A DNA stretch of 5,125 nt from Dialister sp. (GTDB taxonomy: Bacteria; Bacillota; Negativicutes; Veillonellales; Dialisteraceae), in assembly GCA_022722495.1 (NCBI GenBank), contig JAIJLI010000181.1:1-5125 (forward strand), read 5' to 3'. The notes beneath the pieces were generated by a model that was not told where the DNA came from, did not search any database, and saw nothing but the letters and a program-made list of their open reading frames with translations. Below, in pieces: positions 1 to 5,096 of the stretch (position 1 is the stretch's first letter; each line of letters begins with the position of its first letter). The position numbers and the translations under genes are program-made.

Positions 1-91
1 TATGATAAAATAAAGAAAAGAGCAGGCATGAATCTCTGCCTAGCCCGCTGAACCTTTTGAATCCGCTGCTCTCATTTCTCAAGGAGCCCCC
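1..91 (+). promoter_or_regulatory. tadA leader with possible -10 box at the window edge
   Basis: The first six bases read TATGAT, a good match to a sigma-70 -10 hexamer, but any -35 box lies outside the window, so the promoter is only suspected. The following leader of about 80 nt contains AGAGCAG (19-25), which can pair with CTGCTCT (66-72). It also contains AGGCA (24-28), which can pair with TGCCT (37-41). The two pairings share bases 24-25, so they are partly exclusive. A clear Shine-Dalgarno AAGGAG (81-86) lies 5 nt before the tadA ATG. Neither fold matches a riboswitch class I recognise. Confidence 0.35.
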
Positions 92-571
92 ATGACAGAC
101 ACGGAATACATGCAGATCGCACTTGACGAAGCACAAAAAGCCTATGACGAAGGAGAGATCCCCATTGGTGCCGTCCTCGTCTATAAAGACATCATACTCG
201 CTGCTGACCACAACCGCTGCGAAGCCACCTTCGACCCCACCAGCCACGCAGAAGTCAATGTCATCCGCGCCGCCACCCATTTTCTTTCCAAATGGCGTTT
301 GACGGACACGCGGCTTTATGTTACCATAGAGCCATGCCCAATGTGCGCAGGCGCCATTATGAATGCCCGCATCCCGCATCTGATCTACGGTGCAGCCAAT
401 CCCCTCTATGGCGGTATTGACTCGTGCTTCCACATCGGAGAGGGTATGGCAAATCACACCTTGGACATCACTTCCGGGATTCTGAAAGAGAAGTGTCAGA
501 CACTCATGGACGATTTCTTTATTCATCGCCGGAAATCATCTCATCATGGAGCAGTATCGAAGTGGTCATAA
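92..571 (+). CDS. tadA: tRNA-specific adenosine deaminase TadA
   Basis: TadA deaminates adenosine 34 to inosine in the anticodon of tRNA-Arg(ACG), so that one tRNA reads several CGN codons; it is a cytoplasmic zinc enzyme acting as a homodimer. The 159-residue product carries the family hallmarks: the HAE motif at residues 52-54 (zinc-binding His52, proton-shuttling Glu54) and PCPMC at 81-85 (zinc-binding Cys82 and Cys85). The N-terminal EIPIGAVLV stretch (22-30) is also typical. The ATG at 92 has AAGGAG 5 nt upstream. The oddity is the 3' end: codons 153-159 (GAVSKWS) and the TAA stop lie inside the first 24 nt of the tRNA-Ser gene. Family members usually end soon after the basic stretch seen here around residues 145-150, so the tail is probably a dispensable read-in. 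No terminator separates the two genes, implying co-transcription. Confidence 0.96.
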   Translation: MTDTEYMQIALDEAQKAYDEGEIPIGAVLVYKDIILAADHNRCEATFDPTSHAEVNVIRAATHFLSKWRLTDTRLYVTIEPCPMCAGAIMNARIPHLIYGAANPLYGGIDSCFHIGEGMANHTLDITSGILKEKCQTLMDDFFIHRRKSSHHGAVSKWS

Positions 572-636
572 CGAGGCGGACTCGAAATCCGTTAGCCTTT
601 CGAGGCCCGTGGGTTCGAATCCCACCTGCTCCGCCA
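548..636 (+). tRNA. tRNA-Ser, anticodon CGA (reads UCG)
   Basis: All cloverleaf elements can be drawn. The acceptor stem is GGAGCAG (548-554) with CTGCTCC (626-632). Discriminator G633 and an encoded CCA (634-636) follow. The anticodon stem is 576-580/588-592 with a terminal G-U pair and loop CTCGAAA, giving anticodon CGA at 583-585. The long variable arm GCCT-TTCG-AGGC (595-606) is typical of class II serine tRNAs, and the T arm is GTGGG-TTCGAAT-CCCAC (609-625). The first 24 nt overlap the end of tadA. I see no convincing promoter of its own within tadA, so it is probably made from the tadA transcript and released by RNase P cleavage before 548. Confidence 0.97.
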
Positions 637-640
637 AAAG

Positions 641-675
641 AAAAGCTCTTTGCCTTTTTCGGCAAAGAGCTTTTT
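641..675 (+). terminator. Intrinsic terminator of tadA–tRNA-Ser
   Basis: A perfect 14-bp stem (641-654 with 661-674) closes a 6-nt loop. The right arm runs into TTTTT (671-675), beginning 5 nt after the tRNA CCA. A-rich sequence on the left pairs with the U-tract, so it may also work in the opposite direction. It marks the end of the plus-strand unit. Confidence 0.92.
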
Positions 676-739
676 GCTTGGAAGGATCTCCCCTCCGGTG
701 TTTTCCCCGCATACGCCCCATCGCCACACCTCTTCTGCT

Positions 740-1172
740 CCGGCGGGCGGTATCCTCCGGCAGTCGTACCATATCCGTAGCCTGTGAATAAGGCTCAAGA
801 TGCATTGCCCAAAATCCGCCGAGCCGTGCATCATTCACGAGCGCTGCCTTCGTATCCCTCGCCAATGTACATCACCCCTTGCCCATCAGGTACGCCCCCG
901 AAGGAAAAGGAAAATACCTGAACGAGATCTGGCCGCCGCGAGATATATGGAGATCTCCGCACCATCATGCGTGAATTCGAACCGGTCACATATATCCACA
1001 TCGAGATCCCGCAAGAGATATTCTGCCCTCCGGGAACAGTCCGCCTCTCAGGCCAGCTTACCTCTCTTTCGCTGTCACATCCTCTGACTCCATCGTATCG
1101 CAGCATCAGCTGATGATCGCGTTCTCCGGTCCCGTAAAAGTTCTCAGCCGTCTCCTTTCCAACATGGTTCAT
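740..1172 (-). pseudogene. Possible decayed gene, family not recognised
   Basis: The stretch of about 500 bp between the two terminators (676-1191) holds no intact gene I would call. On the minus strand, protein-like sequence shifts frame twice. It starts from an ATG at 1172 with NFYGTGERDHQLMLRYDG in one frame. It continues around 1020-890 in a second frame with YLLRDLDVDICDRFEFTHDG and ISIYLAAARSRSGIFLFL, ending at a TGA (888-886). It resumes around 865-740 in the third frame with GGFWAMHLEPYSQATDMVRL. Each piece has mixed hydrophobic/charged composition like a folded protein, and together they resemble about 140 residues of one polypeptide cut off at the tRNA terminator. The beta-rich middle faintly recalls the sensor half of AraC-type regulators, with no helix-turn-helix half present, but that is a guess. 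Chance open frames remain a real alternative. Confidence 0.33.
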
Positions 1173-1191
1173 GACACATGATCTCTCACGT

Positions 1192-1225
1192 AAAAAGTCC
1201 CACTGATCACATCAGTAGGACTTTT
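1192..1225 (-). terminator. Intrinsic terminator of the regulator–rnmV–rsmA operon
   Basis: Arms 1193-1206 and 1212-1225 pair around a 5-nt loop. Read on the minus strand, all 14 positions pair, one of them as a U-G wobble, and the stem runs into a short U-tract (1196-1192). On the plus strand the same position becomes a C/A mismatch, so the hairpin is better suited to minus-strand transcripts. It begins 1 nt after the rsmA stop codon. Confidence 0.88.
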
Positions 1226-1226
1226 C

Positions 1227-2084
1227 TTATTCATGGATCAATTCATACCATGCATCTGCCATGCGGCCATACTCTTCCATGGAGAAGGTCTCTCCGCGAC
1301 GGGAGCCGTCGATATCCGCTTTTTCGAGGATCGCCTTCACCATATCGGCAGAGATGCCGCCTGCTTTCATGGCATTGGTGAAAACTTTGCGGCGCTGGCC
1401 GAAGCCCATCTTGACGAGGCTGAAGAAGAGCTTTCTATCCTTCACCTCGACTGCCGGTCTCTCGCGGCGGCGGATCTTGAGCACCGTCGACGTGACCTGC
1501 GGGCGCGGGATGAAGGCGGTCGGCGGGATGTCGATGACACGCTCTGCCGTGCAGTCAAACTGTACCGCAAGTGTCAAAGCGCCGTAGTCCTTCGATCCGG
1601 GCGCAGCCAGGATGCGATCTGCCACTTCCTTCTGCATCATGAATACGAAGAGAGAAATGGGAAGTCCTGACTGAATGAGCGTCAGAAGGATCGGCGTGGT
1701 CACATAGTACGGCAGGTTCGCCGCACAGTGCCAGTCCCTTTCTCCCAGAATGGTCTTGAGGTCGGCTTTCAGCACGTCCTCATAGATGATATGAATATTT
1801 TTATAATGTTCCAGTGTATGATCGAGGACGCGCTTCAAGCTCTGATCCAGCTCGAAGGCCGTCACATCCGCGCCGGTCTCCGCGAGTGCCTGCGTCAGAG
1901 TGCCGATACCGGCCCCGATCTCCATGACGGGCGTACCATCGCCAAGTTCAGCAGCCTCTGCGATGGCAGCAACGACATCAGGTCGGATGAGAAAGTTCTG
2001 CCCCAGGCGGTGCTTCGCGTGGATACCGAAGCGGTTCATCACATACTGGATGACTTTACGATCTGCTAAATTGGCGTCTAACAT
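1227..2084 (-). CDS. rsmA: 16S rRNA (A1518/A1519) dimethyltransferase RsmA/KsgA
   Basis: RsmA transfers four methyl groups from S-adenosylmethionine to two adjacent adenosines in the 3'-terminal hairpin of 16S rRNA, late in 30S assembly; loss gives kasugamycin resistance. The 285-residue product has the expected motifs in order: HRLGQNFL (25-32), SAM-binding VMEIGAGIGTLT (53-64), the acidic end of strand 2 FELD (77-80), catalytic NLPYYVTTPIL (123-133), FIPRPQVTSTV (191-201) and the C-terminal FGQRRK (228-233). I chose the ATG at 2084 because AAGGAG lies 5 nt upstream and the resulting length fits the family. An upstream in-frame ATG at 2123 would add 13 residues from within rnmV and has no better ribosome site. 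The start overlaps the rnmV stop by 7 nt, suggesting translational coupling. The rnmV-rsmA order is common in Bacillota and joins two rRNA maturation steps. Confidence 0.97.
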   Translation of the reverse strand: MLDANLADRKVIQYVMNRFGIHAKHRLGQNFLIRPDVVAAIAEAAELGDGTPVMEIGAGIGTLTQALAETGADVTAFELDQSLKRVLDHTLEHYKNIHIIYEDVLKADLKTILGERDWHCAANLPYYVTTPILLTLIQSGLPISLFVFMMQKEVADRILAAPGSKDYGALTLAVQFDCTAERVIDIPPTAFIPRPQVTSTVLKIRRRERPAVEVKDRKLFFSLVKMGFGQRRKVFTNAMKAGGISADMVKAILEKADIDGSRRGETFSMEEYGRMADAWYELIHE

Positions 2085-2626
2085 GTCGGCTCCTTCTGGC
2101 ATGCTTCCAATGCCTTTTCCCACTCGCTGCGAGTAATGCCGAAATGATTCAGCCGTTTCAAAAACTGTTTCCCATTCCCATAGCCGATACCAAGGAGCGC
2201 ACCGACCCTAGCTCTTTTTTCAGAAGAATCCGGTCTGCCTGTAAGACCTGCCGCAAAAATATCTCCCATGGAAAACTCCTCCGAGTCTTCCTGATATTGG
2301 ACACGGAGACAGGACAGCGCCTTTCGGATGGACTCGGGCGAAGCGTCTTCTATCCCGACATCATTTTCTGTGGAGGCTTCTGACTTCGGCACGAAGGCGT
2401 GAAGCGCCTTCGGGAAAAGACGGGTCAGTCGCTGACGGATGCGTTCTCCCGGACCATCGGGATCCGTCAGGATGATAATGCCCCGCTTTTCATAAGCGAG
2501 GCGGATCTGTTCTAATGTTTCGCGGCGGATGCCGAAGCCTTCCGTGGCGATCATATCAGCTTCTACGGCATGGCGCACACGAGCGATATCCGATTTACCT
2601 TCTACGACAATGACTTGACGGATCAT
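2078..2626 (-). CDS. rnmV: Ribonuclease M5
   Basis: RNase M5 makes the final double cut that releases mature 5S rRNA from its precursor in Bacillota, acting on the ribosomal protein L18-bound RNA. The 182-residue product starts with a Toprim domain: IVVEGKSD (6-13, catalytic Glu9), TEGFG (28-32) and TDPDGPGERIR (54-64, metal-binding Asp55 and Asp57). A second conserved patch STENDVGIEDA (85-95) follows. The C-terminal part (about 120-182), with a GxGNGKQFLKRLN helix region, matches the family's RNA-recognition half. The length is normal. Its ATG follows the response-regulator stop after 1 nt (TGA-T-ATG) and has only a weak purine-rich AGAGA upstream, so it probably depends on translational coupling with the preceding gene. 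Its 3' end overlaps the rsmA start. Confidence 0.95.
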   Translation of the reverse strand: MIRQVIVVEGKSDIARVRHAVEADMIATEGFGIRRETLEQIRLAYEKRGIIILTDPDGPGERIRQRLTRLFPKALHAFVPKSEASTENDVGIEDASPESIRKALSCLRVQYQEDSEEFSMGDIFAAGLTGRPDSSEKRARVGALLGIGYGNGKQFLKRLNHFGITRSEWEKALEACQKEPTC

Positions 2627-2627
2627 A

Positions 2628-3308
2628 TCAGTCTCTAGCTACGTAGCCGATGCCACGAACGGTATGGATGTATTTCTTGCCGACTTTTTCATCGATCTTG
2701 CTGCGCAGATAGCGGACATAAACGTCCACGATATTCGTCTTTCCTGCATAGCCATAGCCCCAGACCTTTTCCAGAATCTCTTCTCTTTTCAGTACGCGGT
2801 TTTTATTCTTGGCCAGGAAAAGAAGCAGATCGAATTCTTTCTTTGTGAGATCGACAACCTCATCACTGGCACGTACTTCATGACGTTCCGGATAGATAGA
2901 GAGATCACCGATCGTGAAGGCCGGGTCCACGATAATTTTCGGTTCTTCGTGGCGGCGCAGCGCAGAATGGATGCGAGCGATCAGTTCCTTGGTAGCATAT
3001 GGCTTTGTCATATAATCATCGGCACCGGCATTCAGAGCTTCGACCTTCGCATCGACAGAGGTATCGGAAGACAGGTAGATGATCGGCAGAGAGCTGATCT
3101 CTCTCACCTTTCCCAGAATCTCATGGCCGCCTTTCAGTGGTTCATCCGGATCCAGGAGGATCAGGTCCACCTGACGCTGACCTGCCAGATCAACAGCCGC
3201 CTCTCCCGTATTATCAATGAGGCAGCTGAAGCCTTCTTCTTCCAGCTTGAGCTGCATGAAACGGCTGACACTCGGATCATGTTCGATGATTAATACACAG
3301 TTTCTCAT
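2628..3308 (-). CDS. OmpR/PhoB-family response regulator with atypical acidic pocket
   Basis: This is a two-domain DNA-binding response regulator of 226 residues. The receiver domain (about 3-118) keeps the phosphoacceptor Asp53 in LILLDPDEP, the switch Ser80 in IIYLSS, and Lys102 in DDYMTKPY. The acidic pair near the N-terminus, usually DD or ED followed by E, reads EHD (9-11), so one Mg-binding acidic position is histidine. The C-terminal winged helix (about 130-224) is canonical: VDLTKKEFDLLLFLAKN, KREEILEKVWG, VDVYVRYLRSKID and HTVRGIGYV. I chose the ATG at 3308 because GGGAGG lies about 9 nt upstream and the receiver begins immediately; an in-frame GTG at 3359 would add a hydrophobic stretch not expected in this family. 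No histidine kinase is in the window. It is first in an operon with rnmV and rsmA. Target genes cannot be read from the sequence. Confidence 0.92.
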   Translation of the reverse strand: MRNCVLIIEHDPSVSRFMQLKLEEEGFSCLIDNTGEAAVDLAGQRQVDLILLDPDEPLKGGHEILGKVREISSLPIIYLSSDTSVDAKVEALNAGADDYMTKPYATKELIARIHSALRRHEEPKIIVDPAFTIGDLSIYPERHEVRASDEVVDLTKKEFDLLLFLAKNKNRVLKREEILEKVWGYGYAGKTNIVDVYVRYLRSKIDEKVGKKYIHTVRGIGYVARD

Positions 3309-3457
3309 TATGAAGTTCCTCCCATAGCAAGTAAAAAGAAAAAGGAAATCCAATCGCACAGCTTTGTTATTATTTTTAGTGGGGTATTGTTATTATTATT
3401 GAACCCGCAGCTATGCAAAAGTAAATAGTCATTAGTAGTTATTTTCCTTATATGAGT

Positions 3458-3485
3458 ATAATACCATAGCTTTCTAGGATTTCAA
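3458..3485 (-). promoter_or_regulatory. Sigma-70 promoter of the regulator–rnmV–rsmA operon
   Basis: On the minus strand, TTGAAA (3485-3480) and TATTAT (3463-3458) each match the consensus at 5 of 6 positions and are separated by 16 nt. The -10 is preceded by TGG, giving the extended TGn motif. Transcription would start near 3451 and leave a leader of about 140 nt before the ATG at 3308. TTTCAA, read on the plus strand, recurs at 3480, 3494 and 3540, and a perfect inverted repeat TTGAAA-T-TTTCAA lies at 3533-3545, so an operator nearby is possible. Confidence 0.75.
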
Positions 3486-3688
3486 GTCCTTTCTTTCAAA
3501 AAAACGATAAAATTATTAGTTTTTAAGTACTTTTGAAATTTTCAATTCTCTGCTATTCTTCCATTTTATTTGAGAATAGATCCTAACTATAGCGTATTTT
3601 ACTTGATTTTACTGATATTCATGAATTTTTCAGATTCTCATTTACCGCATTAGTCCTCTATGAGGAAATCGAATTTTCTATACGTTTA

Positions 3689-3717
3689 CCTATACCCCCT
3701 ATATGTATAGGATTTTT
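3689..3717 (+). repeat. Inverted repeat followed by T-run (terminator-like or operator)
   Basis: CCTATAC (3689-3695) and GTATAGG (3705-3711) form a perfect 7-bp inverted repeat around a 9-nt centre, followed by ATTTTT (3712-3717). A further CTATAC lies just upstream (3678-3683). Read on the plus strand it looks like a weak intrinsic terminator, which would imply a short upstream transcript. It could equally be a protein-binding site, since the stem is AT-rich and not very stable. Confidence 0.4.
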
Positions 3718-3742
3718 CTATTATTAGCTGAATATTGTTCGA

Positions 3743-3800
3743 ATATGAAAGTTTTCAGTATGATGTGAGCCTGTCTTTCATATAAACATAAGTATCATAC
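3743..3800. repeat. Two interlocked inverted repeats upstream of the lgt promoter
   Basis: ATATGAAAG (3743-3751) is the exact reverse complement of CTTTCATAT (3775-3783). GTATGAT (3758-3764) is the exact reverse complement of ATCATAC (3794-3800). The two pairs are interleaved, so both cannot form simple hairpins at once. They end about 16 bp before the putative -35 box of lgt. The position suggests an operator or a structured element; in such AT-rich DNA part of the symmetry may be chance. Confidence 0.4.
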
Positions 3801-3816
3801 AGACAAGTATTCGCTT

Positions 3817-3844
3817 TTTGCATACTTTACGGTTGTTGTATAAT
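3817..3844 (+). promoter_or_regulatory. Sigma-70 promoter of lgt
   Basis: A perfect -10 hexamer TATAAT (3839-3844) lies 16 nt after TTTGCA (3817-3822), a 4-of-6 match to the -35 consensus. The predicted start near 3851 gives an untranslated leader of about 147 nt. It is the best plus-strand promoter in the intergenic region. Confidence 0.72.
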
Positions 3845-3849
3845 AAAAA

Positions 3850-3997
3850 GAAACGATTCAGGGCAGCGTTTCCTTAGGTCCCTTTCTATGGATTTCAACG
3901 GAAGCAGGGATCGATTTTCATATAAATACCCAGTGAGAAATGCTTCTTGTTTTCTCATTTCTGATTCTCGGTTGCTTTACACAAAGGAGTACCATCC
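3850..3997 (+). promoter_or_regulatory. Long structured leader of lgt
   Basis: The leader can form GAAACG/CGTTTC (3850-3855 with 3867-3872), TCCCT/AGGGA (3879-3883 with 3906-3910) and TGAGAAA/TTTCTCA (3934-3940 with 3951-3957). The loop of the last hairpin contains TGCTTC (3941-3946), complementary to GAAGCA (3901-3906), so a pseudoknot or a switch between folds is conceivable. The 11-mer TTTCATATAAA occurs here (3916-3926) and again upstream of the promoter (3776-3786). The Shine-Dalgarno AAAGGAG (3983-3989) sits 8 nt before the ATG and is outside these pairings. It matches no riboswitch class I know. Confidence 0.35.
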
Positions 3998-4804
3998 ATG
4001 CATCAATATGTCACTTTCATCGGTGGGTTTCCGATCCGTTTTTATGGAATCTTTTTTTCTCTGGGCATCATCTTCGGATGCATCATGGCCTACTACCTTT
4101 TGAAGAAGGACGGCCGCGGCTGGCATGAACATGTCTTTGATCTCGGCATCACCATCGCCTTTGTCGGCATCATTGGCGGACGTCTCTGGGATGTCTTCTT
4201 CTTTGACTGGGACTACTACCATGATCATCTGCTTGAGATCCCCTACGTGTGGCAGGGGGGCATGGCCATCCAGGGAGGCGTCATCTTTGCCTGCGTGGCT
4301 GCTTATTTCTATCTCAGAAAACACAAGATACCAGTCCTGCCCTTTGCGGATACCGTGACGCCCGCCATCATTTTCGGACAGGCCATCGGACGTATCGCAA
4401 ACTTCATGAATGGTGATGCCTTCGGTCATCCGACGGGCGCCAATTTCGGTATTCTATATCCTGATACCACACTTGCCTACCGCACCTACGGCGCACAGCC
4501 TCTCTGGCCTGCTGAGGTCTGGGAGTGTCAGGGCGATCTCATCATTCTGGGACTGCTCCTGTGGTATGCCTGCTTCAAGCATGCCCGCGGCACGACCTTC
4601 TGTCTCTACATCATGCTCTACTCACTGCTTCGTTTCTTTCTGGAATTCTTCCGCGGTGACTATGGCAGTCTGGCCTTCGGTCTCAAGAGCGCGCAGCTTA
4701 CCAGTCTGACATCCTTCACCTGCGCTCTTCTCGTCTTTATTTTCTTCTCTGTCAAATATCGTGCAGATGCGAAAGAGGAAGAAAAAAACGGAGATCCCGC
4801 TTGA
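3998..4804 (+). CDS. lgt: Prolipoprotein diacylglyceryl transferase Lgt
   Basis: Lgt is the inner-membrane enzyme that moves diacylglycerol from phosphatidylglycerol to the lipobox cysteine of prolipoproteins, the first step of lipoprotein maturation. The 268-residue product is normal in length and has about seven hydrophobic segments, for example 14-34, 50-70, 93-106, 180-192 and 239-252. The signature GRIANFMNGDAFG (131-143) corresponds to the family GRxxNFxNxE block, with Asp where Glu is usual. The C-terminal RFFLEFFR (212-219) holds the conserved Arg-Glu-Arg pattern. The WQGGMAIQGG block (85-94) carries Gln92 where E. coli has the much-discussed His103, and the usual HPTQLYE-like segment reads PLWPAEVWE (168-176), so the protein is divergent but keeps the core. 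The ATG at 3998 follows a strong AAAGGAG. It is a single-gene unit with its own promoter and terminator. Confidence 0.95.
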   Translation: MHQYVTFIGGFPIRFYGIFFSLGIIFGCIMAYYLLKKDGRGWHEHVFDLGITIAFVGIIGGRLWDVFFFDWDYYHDHLLEIPYVWQGGMAIQGGVIFACVAAYFYLRKHKIPVLPFADTVTPAIIFGQAIGRIANFMNGDAFGHPTGANFGILYPDTTLAYRTYGAQPLWPAEVWECQGDLIILGLLLWYACFKHARGTTFCLYIMLYSLLRFFLEFFRGDYGSLAFGLKSAQLTSLTSFTCALLVFIFFSVKYRADAKEEEKNGDPA

Positions 4805-4807
4805 AGA

Positions 4808-4853
4808 CGAAAAGACTAAAAAGGCTTTCTACGCCTTTTTAGTCTTTTCGTTT
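4808..4853 (+). terminator. Intrinsic terminator of lgt
   Basis: A perfect 18-bp stem (4808-4825 with 4833-4850) closes a 7-nt loop and starts 4 nt after the lgt stop. The right arm contains T-runs (4836-4840 and 4845-4848) and is followed by TTT (4851-4853). The arms are unusually long and A/T-tract rich, so termination in both directions is possible. Confidence 0.9.
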
Positions 4854-5029
4854 CCGAGTCCTTCGCTCTCCTTTCTGCCAAGCATGCCAAAAAGCGATGT
4901 GAAATAACGATCATCTCATTTTCGCGTTCAATCTGCCGCGGGGGACTTGCAGCTCTCATAGGAGTGACGGGGAAACCTTATCTCGGCTGTCTTTCATACC
5001 ATGTCTGCCCTATCCGACCCTGCGGGGCA

Positions 5030-5049
5030 CCTTCCCCTAGAGGGGAAGG
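5030..5049. repeat. GC-rich palindrome resembling a dispersed intergenic repeat
   Basis: CCTTCCCCT (5030-5038) and AGGGGAAGG (5041-5049) form a perfect 9-bp inverted repeat around AG, preceded by TGCGGGGCA (5021-5029). Similar CTTCCCCT/AGGGGAAG palindromes next to a GGGGCAC motif occur as repeated intergenic elements in gut Bacillota, as far as I recall. There is no second copy in this window, so repetition is an inference. Confidence 0.45.
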
Positions 5050-5074
5050 CTGCGATACGAGAATACCATCTTCT

Positions 5075-5096
5075 AAAAAAAGGCGGCGAAGCCGCC
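5075..5096 (-). terminator. Minus-strand intrinsic terminator of an off-window gene
   Basis: Read on the minus strand, GGCGGC-TTC-GCCGCC (5096-5082) is a perfect GC-only 6-bp hairpin followed directly by seven T residues (5081-5075). This is a textbook intrinsic terminator shape. No minus-strand gene is seen upstream of it within the window, so its gene should lie to the right of 5125. Confidence 0.8.

Larger units (their letters stand above)
3486..3816. other. AT-rich divergent intergenic region without a gene
   Basis: This stretch between the two divergent promoters has no open frame I can support on either strand and is much richer in A and T than the flanking genes. It holds short symmetric elements: the palindrome AAGTACTT (3525-3532), TTGAAA-T-TTTCAA (3533-3545), a small TCCTC-TAT-GAGGA hairpin (3654-3666) and the larger inverted repeats listed separately. 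It may hold operators or a small RNA, but I see no decisive signal for an RNA gene. Confidence 0.6.

Noticed and set aside
424..865. Open frames of 80-118 codons covering the tadA 3' end, the tRNA and its terminator
   Set aside because: They run through a well-defined tRNA and terminator, so they are shadows of RNA sequence rather than genes.
676..1190. An SRP RNA (ffs) gene downstream of tRNA-Ser, as tadA, tRNA-Ser and ffs can be neighbours in Bacillota
   Set aside because: The conserved GGAAG/AGCA tetraloop helix of SRP RNA is not found on either strand; the one GGAAGG (near 680) lacks the partner sequence.
2082..2123. Upstream ATG at 2123 as the rsmA start
   Set aside because: It would add 13 residues encoded within rnmV; the ATG at 2084 has AAGGAG at proper spacing and gives the usual family length.
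3306..3359. In-frame GTG at 3359 as the response-regulator start
   Set aside because: The added 17 residues are hydrophobic and unlike the family, and GGGAGG sits properly before the ATG at 3308.
3360..3997. CRISPR array, mobile element or origin of replication in the AT-rich intergenic region
   Set aside because: There are no regularly spaced repeats, no transposase remnant, and no cluster of DnaA-box-like sequences; the repeats present are short and irregular.
4255..4260. Run of six G inside lgt as a phase-variation tract
   Set aside because: Six bases is short for slippage switching, and the run simply encodes the expected Gly-Gly of the WQGG block.
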